In this document: piece after piece, positions 12,401-34,552 of the stretch | How the letters are laid out: every line of letters begins with the position of its first letter | Numbering within the stretch: position 1 is the stretch's first letter | Assembly (NCBI GenBank): GCA_029948255.1 | Contig: JALIZF010001717.1 | Span: forward strand, 310,001 to 374,000 | Length of the DNA: 64,000 nucleotides | Source: Telmatactis stephensoni | Lineage: Eukaryota > Cnidaria > Anthozoa > Actiniaria > Isophelliidae | Reading direction: 5' to 3' | The notes under the pieces: generated by a model | What the model saw: only the letters and a program-made list of their open reading frames with translations | Told to the model about the DNA's origin: nothing | The model's database searches: none | Position numbers and translations under genes: made by a program

Positions 12401-15400
12401 TCATTGTGGTAAAAAGTTTAACAAGTCTTACAACCTCAAGACACATCTTAGAGTACACACTGGAGAGAGGCCATATCAATGTGAAGTGTGTGGACATGGC
12501 TTTGCCAATTTAGGTGATTTAAAAAGACATTCTCGTACCCATACTGGAGAAAAACCTTTTAAGGTAATTACAGTTGATCAATACATATAGAGCACATTTC
12601 ACATAAAAGTTTATACAGTAGGAACTCTGTTTTCAAGGCAGTTGATCAGTAGAATGCACTTCATATCCTTCAGCACCATATCTGTGTATGTATCCAAAGC
12701 ATGCCTTGGGTTTAGTTTCAACTCATAATAACAAAATCTTGTGTAATGCCCTACACAGGTTGCAAAAGACTTATTATTTTTTTTTTTTATATATTTTCAG
12801 TGTGAGTTTTGTGGCAAGGTGTTCTCTGATTTTGGTAGTCACAAGCGTCACCTACGCCTACACACTGGCTATAAACCATTTAAATGTGATCAGTGTGAAA
12901 GAGAGTTCACAAGACTGGATAGTTTTAAAAATCATCTCAGACTGCATACAGGTATGCTATGGAGGGAGGGAGACCAGGAAGAGGTTGGAGAAAGAACAAT
13001 ATAGAGTATACATGTATGGAAGGTAATTGACAGTTCCAGAGAGTGGTTCGAGGGCCAAGGAGGGAATATCTAAAAGCCCACACATTATTGAAGTATTATC
13101 ATTTTCTGGTTTATACTTCATATGGCTGCATGTCCACATAGTTGCTCTTAGGGTTAGGTTTAGGGTAAATATTAGGAACATACAAAGACAACTATATGGC
13201 ATTCAGCCATGAAGTAATTACCCATTTTCTAGGTGACAGACCTTACAAGTGTGATACTTGCAGCAAAGAATTCAACTACCTCACTACATACAAACGTCAT
13301 CTCAACATTCACAAAGGAGAAAAACCCTATGCATGCACACAATGTGAAAAGAAATTTACTCGTCAAAACTACTTAACCAATCACATGAACACCCATGCAA
13401 AGATTGCTAGCCAAGGCTGTCAAACTGATGGTGGTGGTCTACTGAATGATGAAGAGGATAGGAGTATGGATACTGAAGGGCAGACAGCTGCTGATAATCT
13501 CTCAAAGATAGCCCATCTTGGAACTGTTGACAGGGAAAGTAATGAGCACAGAAATGAAAAAACAGAGGTTAGAATCAAACACAAAGTTTTTAAATCTTTT
13601 ATGAAGCTGGTGATTAGCATGTTGTGACAATAATTTCTTTTAGAGATTGGGGGGGGGGGGGATTATTGAATTTATCCATCCAGCAAAGAGTGTCATCCCC
13701 ACATCTAATTATACCAATTATAACAGTGACAAAGGATATTTTGCTTTTTTGGTGAGGGGTGGGGGTGGGGGAGAGAAGTTATTACTCATCCAGAGAAAAG
13801 GGTGGGGGAAAACAGAAGAGGAAATGTTTCCTGTTCCTCCTCTCTCATCCCTTTTCTATCCATTTCATCCCAATGAAAGAACAATAGACCACCTTTGATC
13901 TTTTCCCACTAAAAAGTGCTTGCTATGTACTCAGACTAATTAACAAATTATTATTGTATTGCAGAACACAACTAAGGTTACAGATACTTCTACAAATACT
14001 TCACTACTACAACAAGTTACTCAAGTCTTAGGAGACATGATTCCACAGAGTGTTAGTGCAGAATTGACTGATGGGGCTGGTGGACCACATATTGTAGTGC
14101 AAGGAACAGACCAAGGAGGAGGAGAATTTAAGGTAGCTAGTGATGTTTTATCATTGCTATGGTAACAGTTTTGATTATAGTTGGGAAGTAGTAGGTTTCA
14201 AGTAGTAAGTAAGTTATGGAATGGGTAGGTAGAGAGAAAATTCAGTGACCTCCAGAATAAATAACCAAATGAATATGAAACTACGAGGTATATGAAGATG
14301 AGGTAATTTATATTCACATCAATGGGCCTGAGACTGTTTGATAACCCAGAATACCCTCCCCCATTCCAGATCAAGGGCAGATCCAAGATTATTTGCAATT
14401 ATGTTGAGGAGGGAGGGATCACCCCTTGCACCCCTACCCTAAATCTGTCTCTGCAGGGGGCAAATCAGGCTTGATAACGAGGTTTCTCACAGGTAATTAT
14501 TACTGTGATGATTGAATAAATGCCCTTCTTCCAATAAATGCCCCCTCTTGAATAAGTGCCCTCTCTACTGTGTTTCTTTTTTTAATTAGTGCCCCTCTTG
14601 AACGAGCATCCCTTTTTTAATAAGCACCCCCTCCTTAATGAGCACCCCTTTTCGAATATGCACCCCCTCTTTACCCTTGAAAATAAAATAAGCACCCTGG
14701 GAGCTTATTCAAATCATGTGTTTATTAAATGAAACGTACCACATTTAACAAAGATCTGGCAACCGGGAGAGCCTCCTTTACAGGCAACTCTTGTTTTGTG
14801 TGAGTCCTGTGAACATTTGGAGTTCACTTCAAAGCTAAGCTCTAACACTTAATTTGTTTTATTAAGGTGAGTCTTGCTCAACAACTTCTGATAGCTCAGC
14901 ATATACTGAACCAGGCACAAATTCAGCGGAGTGGTAACCATGGTGATGAGGAATCAGGATCAGGTTCTAATACTGTTACAACAGGTAAGTCTTACAAAGG
15001 GTTTTTGTCATGATTAGGTGATGATGATGATGATGATGATGGTGATGCTGTCAGCTTTGCTGTAACTGACATCTGATGATGGTGATGTTAATGGTAACGG
15101 AAATGGTGTCACGTATATTTACGAGAATGAGACGCGAGATAACAACTATATCGCTTTCACTGACTACCGTATCGTGAAACATGTCAACGGTCATTTATGA
15201 ACATACAAGAGACTATTCATCGGCACGCGGCGTGTTCTTTCATGCTGTTAGTGTAATCTGTGAAATGATGGTGCCAATCATCATCAACATGCCTTCACTC
15301 TTGTGTTGTTGTTTAAACTAGTTTTTCTTCTGTCCATCAGTTTCAATTCCAGAAATCACTCCAGAGTTGGCTGAACAGATAGTCAACCAAGTAACAATCC

Positions 15401-15762
15401 AGCAAGAAGCCGGCACAGCTCAAAGTGAAACCATACTTAGCCAAGATAACGTACAGGTCATAGAGGTATCACGTGATCAATCCAGCGGCAATACTGAGGG
15501 GCAAGAACTTGTCGTGGAGGGTCACCTTATTGCACAGGGACAAATCCCTGACCAGGTGACTTTACAAGCAGACCAGATCCAATCGCAGGAGATCGTATCT
15601 GAACACGTGATTGAGGAGAGTGACGTTGTCATAACAACCGTCCAGGGACCTACCCAGAGTAGTCAGGCAGTATACGTGGCCGTGGATCCATCGCAACCTG
15701 ACGTACAGCAATTTCTAGGGGAGATACAGGTGTTGCAGTGTTCAGATAACAAACAGTCATAA
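9444..15762 (+). CDS. Six-finger C2H2 zinc-finger protein (8 coding exons)
   Basis: Coding exons: 9444-9582, 10283-10489, 12382-12563, 12801-12951, 13233-13567, 13965-14132, 14867-14984, 15341-15762. All have GT-AG borders and the total of 1722 nt gives 573 residues. The first exon follows an acceptor (CTGCAG at 9425-9430), with the start ATG 14 nt inside. Six C2H2 fingers lie at about residues 121-141, 149-169, 177-197, 205-225, 233-253 and 261-281, spaced 28 residues with TGE(K/R)P-type linkers, and all Cys/His ligands are present. A spare CxxC lies just before finger 1 (exon 2). The N-terminus (1-115) and the C-terminal half are rich in Gln, Val, Glu and Asp and look like disordered activation or interaction regions. 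Role by family: sequence-specific nuclear DNA-binding regulator. The paralogue group is not recognised. It converges on the oligopeptidase gene. Confidence 0.9.
11228..11339. mobile_element. Short MITE with GGGCCC...GTTGTTCGAA termini
   Basis: The left end is GGGCCCAGTTGTTCGAAAGA and the right end TTCGAACAACCGGGCCC, its inverse. The arms continue through GATTAGCGTTAATCC and its partner GGATTAGCATTAATCG. It is 112 bp with almost no interior, and lies in intron 2 of the zinc-finger gene. Confidence 0.75.
11580..11872. mobile_element. G-tract-bounded element with CCCTGTTCCAGAG motifs
   Basis: The left end is a long G run followed by TACTCC and then GGGATG. The right end is GGAGTACCC followed by a long C run. 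CACTGAG abuts both outer ends. Inside, CCCTGTTCCAGAG or a close form occurs three times (near 11651, 11686, 11787). The end architecture matches the elements at 41420-41795 and 61225-61590, whose internal motif differs. It lies in intron 2 of the zinc-finger gene and has no coding capacity. Confidence 0.6.
14515..14712. repeat. Array of AATAAGTGCCCCCTC-type units
   Basis: About eight imperfect units alternate AATAA(A/G)(T/C)(G/A) with a (G)CCCC(C)TC block, 15-30 bp apart, ending at GCACCCTGGGAGCTTATT. The unit is recognisable despite substitutions. The array lies in intron 6 of the zinc-finger gene. Spaced C-tract motifs recall the elements at 11580 and 41420, but I cannot show common descent. 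Confidence 0.55.
15018..15043 (+). repeat. (GAT)n microsatellite
   Basis: A run of about eight GAT triplets in intron 7 of the zinc-finger gene, followed by imperfect GATGATGGTGATG sequence around 15075. Confidence 0.8.
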
Positions 15763-15867
15763 ATAATTAACTTTGTATCATTCCCGTCAAATTACTTGAT
15801 CAAGCAAAACGTTCATCTAGTGAAGTGAAACAGTATTTGGCTCACCCGTAATTTTAAACTGTAATAT

Positions 15868-15873
15868 AATAAA
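15868..15873 (+). promoter_or_regulatory. Candidate poly(A) signal of the zinc-finger gene
   Basis: AATAAA lies about 105 bp after the stop codon at 15760-15762, the first canonical hexamer downstream. Placement suits a short 3' UTR. No cDNA evidence is available. Confidence 0.5.
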
Positions 15874-15989
15874 ATAGAACTGATTAACGAGCTGTCGGAG
15901 TTGATTAGTAGAGCAGTGAGCATATGAGTGAAGCTGACCGCGCCGTGTCACTGCCATGATGTAAATATAAATGATAATAAAAAAGATAA

Positions 15990-16056
15990 GCTGGGACTCG
16001 AACTCACCCCACGGACCACAGCGGTGAATCACCACTCGGCCAACCATGTCACCCAC
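15990..16056 (-). repeat. tRNA-derived sequence (SINE head or tRNA pseudogene)
   Basis: Read on the minus strand, the segment begins GTGGGTGACATGGTTGGCC and has a box A-like GGCCGAGTGGTGA and a box B-like GAGTTCGAGTCCC. This is the arrangement of a tRNA-derived Pol III promoter. The acceptor stem does not close, so it is not called as a functional tRNA. It directly abuts a truncated copy of the CGGCACGG MITE (16057-16150). Confidence 0.6.
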
Positions 16057-16150
16057 AGTGATGTCTATTAAAACATTCGAAATTCCTGCAGTAACCGTCC
16101 TGTGCCGTGACCGTCCTGTGCAGTGACGTGCCGTTTTCACAGTCATCCGA
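16057..16150 (-). mobile_element. CGGCACGG-family MITE, truncated copy 2
   Basis: On the minus strand the block runs from GACTGTGAAAACGGCACG through GCAGGAATTTCGAATGTTTT, matching the left half and core of the copies at 1975 and 21548. The second terminal arm is replaced by tRNA-derived sequence. Confidence 0.65.
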
Positions 16151-16286
16151 GACTAATGCTCTATAGATACATGTATCACAGCTCTAAGTAAACATGGTCA
16201 CGGCTTGCTGCGGTCCGTTTCACACTTGTGACACTCACGAAAACTGCTATAATGAACAGGATATAACTACAGCTGCTACGACAGAG

Positions 16287-16441
16287 CAGGGTAGTAACGA
16301 GGTATATGGGATCAGGGATCACATGAACGTTATTTTTTGGTCTCAGGGATTAGATTTTTAGCCTTGGGATCGGGATCACTGTCTTTGGAATCGGGATCAT
16401 CATTTTTCACTGAAAAAACTATATACCTCGTTACTACCCTG
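16287..16441. mobile_element. MITE with CAGGGTAGTAACGAGGTATA termini
   Basis: The left end CAGGGTAGTAACGAGGTATA and right end TATACCTCGTTACTACCCTG are exact inverses. ACAGAG flanks both sides (16281-16286 and 16442-16447), consistent with a target duplication. Inside are several GGGATC(A/G)GG repeats. CAGGG ends recall hAT elements, but those make 8-bp duplications, so the superfamily stays open. Confidence 0.75.
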
Positions 16442-17428
16442 ACAGAGTGCCGACTTGGGTGACAAGTGGATAATTGGCCATTCATTCTTATATAAGCTTC
16501 TTCAGGAGTCCAAGGCTTGCGAGACACGTGACGTAAAATGCTAGTTCTTTATCCTCTTTAAATGATGAATTATACTACTAGATAAGACAGAATTCTAGAA
16601 ATAGCCCATTTACGGGGCAGCGGCTCATTTTATTGTGCGCGACGTCGGGTCCCTGGTTACACTCCCGTGGTACACGTAATCTTTTACTGTATTTCATATC
16701 ATACGCCACTAAAACAGGTGTAGAAATCTAGTGAAATTTTAAGTACATCAACTCTACGTCATCCACTAACTTTATTTATTGATTAAAGTAACAGAATACC
16801 ACATTGGAAGTATACTTGTAATTAAAAACATCAGTACTATAGTTAACCTTCTTGCAGTTGCCTTCTACAGTTTGCAGAGAAATCAGTCGCTACTCTTGCT
16901 TCATTGTCACGATTTTGTGTGTTATAGAGATACCTTTTTTGCAGGGCACAGCTTACAGGCTCTATTTAGAAGGGATTTGGCTTATTCACGCGAGCTGAGC
17001 AATAAGCCCCAAGCGTGATGAAGTTTTCACCCCCTCTCAATACAGCCACATACATATATATATATATATACATCCATATACTATGCAAGTTGAAAAAGTC
17101 TGTTGCAGCAAGTAGACAGTCGCTCAACTTTTTTCAACAAAATTTCACGTTGCATGCGCGTATTACCACCCCAAAGTCAACTTGTCTCACAGCAAACTGC
17201 GAAATATAGTTTCCTTCGTGTTCGTGATTGATCCAGTCAGAAGTCAGGATTCACTCTACTTGCAGCAAACTATTTTGTTGCGAGACAAGTTTGTTTTCGA
17301 ATGGAAAAACGCGCAGCATCGCTCTTCAACTCGTTTCGCAGCAATGTTGCGAGACAAGTTGAGTGATTTTGTTGCTCGTATTACCGTAGCTTTATTTAAT
17401 GTATTGAAGACGTTGAAGATCGTAACCT

Positions 17429-17687
17429 ATAGACGACTTTCAAAAATGGCGGGCTCATTGTTCACGATAACGAGGCCAGAAAGGCCTCCAAAATCAACAT
17501 CGCATCAAATGATTCTAAATATATAAAAATTATCCTGTAAAATGCACACTAAAATAGGTATTTTAAAAGGAAAAGGAACACATCGTCTTTGATAGCAATA
17601 GAAGTGTCGCCACGCATATTTTCTGGTAACAAGGCCTTTGTGGCCTCGTTCTCATGTACTAGGCCGCCATTTTTGAAAGTCGTCTAT
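17429..17687. mobile_element. MITE whose arms carry a YY1-like motif
   Basis: The left arm ATAGACGACTTTCAAAAATG and right arm CATTTTTGAAAGTCGTCTAT are exact inverses. The arms continue through GGCGG, GATAACGAGGCC/GGCCTCGTTCTC and AAAGGCC/GGCCTTT. The AAAATGGCGG core in each arm resembles the motif at the local gene starts. No transposase and no clear target duplication. Confidence 0.75.
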
Positions 17688-17980
17688 GTCATACGTCATT
17701 TAATTACCGCTGATATCTCTATGAGCGCCCACGGACTTTTAGTCCAAACGTGCGGAATTTCTCCGAACCCTTTCGCAATTATCTTTATAACAACGTGTTC
17801 TAAGGGAGCAATTCCTCCGGCCCACCCCCCTCCTAAAAAATGAATGCTCCCTAAGTCAATAAATTCTAAAGAAGGAAGGTTTAATACAGCATTCAGTTCT
17901 TCTTTAACAAATACGAGGGGGGAGATTTATTTTCACAATTACTACAATTGAAAAACAACTGACAGGACAATTTTGTTTCG

Positions 17981-17986
17981 TTTATT
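17981..17986 (-). promoter_or_regulatory. Candidate poly(A) signal of the oligopeptidase gene
   Basis: AATAAA on the minus strand, about 90 bp beyond the stop codon. A second hexamer at 18062-18067 lies only 10 bp after the stop and is less likely to be used. Confidence 0.45.
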
Positions 17987-18076
17987 TTTAATTGTTTGAT
18001 TGCAACGATGAGATACATGTATGTGCAAACGCCTGGCGTTATAATAGAATGAATACATTAGTTTATTGATATTGCT

Positions 18077-31037
<12,961 letters not shown>

Positions 31038-31413
31038 TTTAAGGAAAGGAAAACAATTTCTTCAACTTTTTCGCCTTCAACTTGATTGTCTATCGGGCCG
31101 GTTGCGGGTTGATCAGGTGAAATGCGTTCTTTTGTCCAGCGGTATTTTGAATAAGTAGGTTAGTACTTGGTGTGTCTAATAACTATTGTTTTGGCTTACT
31201 AGCCTCTCATTCATGTGAAAACGCTTTTGTGTTTCCACGTGAACACGAGACTAGTCAGTCCAGAACAATTGTTATTCAAATTTGCAGCCATTTCGATTCG
31301 GTCAATATTGTCTTTTTTTGTTCTTCTATGAAGGAAGGAATTAAGTGAATAGTTTATTTTTTATTCTAATTCTATCCCTTTCCCATCTCTCCAGCCAGGA
31401 GCGTGCTCCAGCC

Positions 31414-31687
31414 AAGAGACCATAATACTAAGAGAGCGAAGCTCAGTATTGATGTCTGTGCCATGTTCGTGGCGGCTAAGGCTATTTTTAGTAACTTCGC
31501 CATCGCGCGCGCAAGTCAACCAATAGAATTTGATTTTTGACGTGCGCGCGGACGGGACCGTTTGAATTCTATTGTTTAAGAGCCTTGCGCGCGCGATGGC
31601 GAAGTTACTAAAAATAGCCTTAGCCGCCACGAACATGGCACAGACATATCAATACTGAGCTTCGCTCTCTTAGTATTATGGTCTCTT
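31414..31687. mobile_element. Mutator-like MITE with 9-bp target duplication
   Basis: The left arm begins AAGAGACCATAATACTAAGA and the right arm ends TCTTAGTATTATGGTCTCTT, exact inverses. They match over about 105 bp with one 2-bp indel (GATGTCTG versus GATATGTCTG). GCTCCAGCC occurs directly on both sides (31405-31413 and 31688-31696). A 9-bp duplication with long arms is characteristic of Mutator-like elements. No transposase. It lies about 375 bp upstream of the oligopeptidase start codon. Confidence 0.85.
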
Positions 31688-31782
31688 GCTCCAGCCTAAT
31701 AATTTAGTGATAGTATGGACACCTGAGTTTGGGCCAGGCGGATTACAATAAGAAAGAAAGTGCTCCACATGTTCGATCCAGA

Positions 31783-31878
31783 GTGTTTATATCACAGTAC
31801 AGAGACATTATATTGCTTTTATAAAATATTTTCGACGTTTTTTGAGCGAGCCATGTCTCTGTCCTCTGATATAAACAT
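31783..31878. mobile_element. MITE with TGTTTATATCAC...GATATAAACA termini
   Basis: The left arm TGTTTATATCACAGTACAGA is followed by GACAT. The right arm ATGTCTCTGTCCTCTGATAT is followed by AAACA. It is 96 bp long. Same family as 23573-23701. Confidence 0.7.
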
Positions 31879-32094
31879 GGTAGCCAGCCAATCAGCGCGC
31901 GCGTTATATCTCAAATATTTTATAAAGTTATATTCTTCATTTCCATATTTCATATATTTTTCATTTATTTTTGTCTCTTTTTCATTTTTCTATTTCTCAA
32001 TCTCAGTATTAGAGTTTTCAGATTGTCCATTCATGTTAGAATTCTTGAATGCCATTACTCATTAATAACAATACATAATGCGGAATAATATACT

Positions 32095-32815
32095 ATACTA
32101 CAGGTAGAACACCTACTACAGGCACTACACATACTACAGATATGTATTACACTTACTACTGGAACTACACTAACAGGTATAACACCTACCATAGGCACTA
32201 CAGATACTATAGATACTACACCATACAACAGGTGCTACACGGATACTACGTTGACTACAGTTACTACATGTACTACACTTACTAATGGAACTACAATACA
32301 GATACCACACCTCCTACAGGTGCTACATACATATACACACCTACTACACCCTACTACAGATACTACACTGACTACAGGTACCACATGCACTACACTGACT
32401 ACAGCTACACTTACTACTGGTACTACACTAACTATAGATACTACTGCTACTACGCTTACCATGTGTGCTACACCAACTACAATCACTACACCAACTACAA
32501 ATACTACATCTACTACAAGTACACGGCCTTCCTACTACAGGTGCTACAGGTACATGCTACACGTATTACAGATACTACACGCACTACAGATACTACAAGT
32601 ACTACACGAATTACAGAAACTACACCTACTACAAGTACTACACCTGCTACGTGTACACTACAGATACTCCAGGTACTACAGATATTACACCTACAACGGG
32701 TGCTACACCAACTACAACCACTACACGTACCTACTACTCCTACTACTACTACTACAACCCCTGCTACAGATACTACACTTACTACAATCCCTACATCTAC
32801 TTTATTTTATTAGGT
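32095..32815 (+). repeat. TACTACA-rich minisatellite, about 720 bp
   Basis: Imperfect units such as ACTACAGGTACTACAC, ACACCTACTACAGG and ACTACAACCACTACA fill the interval. All three forward frames stay open for long stretches, giving Thr- or Tyr/Leu-rich translations, which shows the openness comes from the repeat rather than from coding selection. Not a gene. Confidence 0.85.
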
Positions 32816-32849
32816 ACACGTATTGTATTGCGCACCATCACAAAAGCTC

Positions 32850-32990
32850 AGGACAGAAGTTGTCCTTACTAAGTAAGCTCAGGACAATACAAGTTGTCCT
32901 TACCAGTATAGCCGTTCTTCAGGACACTACGCGACGGACTATGATATGCCCCTATTAAACCTCAGGACATTAGAAGTCGTCCTTTGTTTG
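32850..32990. repeat. Row of AGGACA...TGTCCT hairpins
   Basis: CTCAGGACAGAAGTTGTCCT (about 32851), CTCAGGACAATACAAGTTGT (about 32879, completed by CCTTA) and CTCAGGACATTAGAAGTCGT (about 32962, completed by CCTTT) are small inverted repeats with 4-8 base loops. An unpaired half-copy TTCAGGACACTACG lies near 32912. They directly follow the TAC-rich array. Confidence 0.65.
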
Positions 32991-33299
32991 AGACTACCTT
33001 TCAAATCGCATCCAGTGTACTTAGTGTTTGACTTTTAACTTTTTATTGCTTTTATTACCTTTACATTACATTATTATACATACAAAATATACACATACTC
33101 AATTAAAATAGGTAAACGTCAAATAGAATAACAAATAAAAGCAGCTAATCTAGCTGTGTAACGGACATGGACGAAGGACAAGCAATAAAACACACACGCG
33201 CGCGCACAGAAAAAAAACATAATAAGACAATAAAACAAAAAGAAGAAACAAGGGAAAAAAGAAGAAGAAGAACAGCTGAAGACTCAGAAAATATAAAAA

Positions 33300-33710
33300 G
33301 AATATGTTTCCGGTAGCTTAAATTTTAGTTTGGCCTTGAAAGATTTCGAAGGGAGTGTTTTAATAACATCATCAAGTTTATTCCAAATGGACACAGCCGA
33401 ATAACGAATCTTAAATTTCCATGATTAGTCCTGATACTATCAATGTAATATGTATTTCTAGAAGCTAATCTTGTATTATAATGATGAACAGAAGAGACTG
33501 ATTGAAAAAAATTCATCATGAGCTTTTGGGAGGTGTTGAGAGTAATGTTGATACATAAAAAGTGCATTATGATAATAAACAAGGTCGGTAAATTTGAGGA
33601 TTTCAGATTTTTTAAAGAGGGGTTCTGAGTGTTTTACAGGGTGTACTCCAGAAAATTTTGGTTTTAACGATTTCTCATTATATTTTTCCAATAGTAGCCA
33701 CTCACCTTAA
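33300..33710 (-). pseudogene. Dead LINE fragment (C-terminal end of a reverse transcriptase ORF)
   Basis: Minus-strand frames show in order PLFKKSEILKFTDLVYYHNA, then HYNTRLASRNTYYI and RTNHG, then in another frame KFKIRYSAVSIWNKLDDVIK and SKSFKAKLKFKL. This is the characteristic tail of CR1/L2/Jockey-type reverse transcriptases (YNTR, RTN.G, (A/S).(I/L)WN.L, FK..LK). The pieces lie in different frames with stops and the catalytic domain is absent, so this is a truncated, frameshifted relic. The 3' UTR may continue to about 33000. Confidence 0.75.
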
Positions 33711-33802
33711 GTACTACCCTCCTGACCATTTTGATAAATGATTAGTTTTCAGTGGTCCAAACACTTTTGATTTTGCAATTTTTAACGTGATTGTTCATGG
33801 GT

Positions 33803-33807
33803 GCCGA

Positions 33808-33858
<51 letters not shown>

Positions 33859-33904
33859 AATCCGGAGAACTCGTAGGAGTTCTGAACATTCCCGGGTTTC
33901 GGCA
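33803..33904 (+). tRNA. tRNA-Phe(GAA)-like gene with a hairpin insert in the T-loop
   Basis: Acceptor GCCGAGA pairs with TTTCGGC (33897-33903), followed by discriminator A. The D-arm GCTCAGTTGGGAGAGC is intact. The anticodon arm TCAGA-CTGAAGA-TCTGA gives anticodon GAA (Phe). T-stem CCTGG (33851-33855) and its partner CCGGG (33892-33896) are both present, but about 29 extra bases split the T-loop after TTCAATC, and they contain the hairpin GAACTC-GTAG-GAGTTC. A run of about 20 T follows as a Pol III terminator. Without the insert it is a textbook tRNA-Phe. With it, box B (GGTTCAATCC) is still readable but normal folding is doubtful, so it may be a pseudogene. Confidence 0.75.
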
Positions 33905-34344
33905 TTTTTTTTTTTTTTTTTTTTTTCGTTCTTAAAACTTCATACATTCTATTTTTAGTGTTTCGAAGATACAGGAATTGTTTTTGGGTGCTAAAAATGG
34001 AAATTTTAAGCTCCATAAAACCAAGAAAATTTCAGCTCTCCACAGGTAGTCAATGCAAGCAGTGCATTTGTATACTAGTGTATATGAAATATAGAAATAT
34101 GGGATTTTACGAACGATCCGCTGAAAAATAAATTTTGAATAAAGGGACAAATTTTAACTGATAATACTGTTGCGTTTTTTGTTTTGTTTTTTTGTTGTTG
34201 TATTTCTGTGAAGTTTCAAGCCGTTTCGTTCTCATTTGAGGGAGTTTTAGCAATTTGAATTTTTCTCCCTCTCTCAGCACAACAGCACGGCTTTCTGCTT
34301 GTAAAACAAATGTTCAATTTGATAGAAATCAGTTCAGTTCAGTT

Positions 34345-34456
<112 letters not shown>

Positions 34457-34540
34457 ATATCTGGATCAATCGGTCGCCCTGCCCCTCCCCCGTGACATGC
34501 AATCCTTGGCAGCCAAACAAAACGTCGCCAGAGACCGAAT

Positions 34541-34552
34541 CAAGATGGCGGC
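34541..34552 (+). promoter_or_regulatory. YY1-like motif over the Kelch start codon
   Basis: CAAGATGGCGGC, whose ATG is the preferred start (34545). It is also an excellent Kozak context, with A at -3 and G at +4. It is identical over 12 bases to the motif in the NIPBL leader. Confidence 0.5.

Larger units (their letters stand above)
15874..17980. other. Convergent spacer between zinc-finger and oligopeptidase genes
   Basis: No gene is supported. The spacer contains a tRNA-like segment (15990-16056), two MITEs, a (TA)n run at about 17052-17070 and a dispersed palindromic repeat at about 17090-17370. The remainder is AT-rich and uninformative. Confidence 0.7.
31038..34340. other. Divergent spacer between oligopeptidase and Kelch genes
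   Basis: No additional protein gene. Promoters for both genes must lie at the two ends. Between them are two MITEs, a TAC-rich minisatellite, a row of small hairpins, a dead LINE fragment and a tRNA-Phe-like gene, each listed. The interval 33904-34340 downstream of the tRNA is AT-rich and shows nothing further. Confidence 0.7.

Noticed and set aside
32251..32958. Long Thr-rich open frame (about 235 codons) and two overlapping frames
   Set aside because: All three forward frames are open because the DNA is a TACTACA-type minisatellite. There is no splice or start context, and the composition follows the repeat.
34497..34544. Upstream in-frame ATG as the Kelch start
   Set aside because: Weaker initiation context. 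The extra 16 residues look unconserved, and the ATG at 34545 sits in an optimal context. It cannot be fully excluded.
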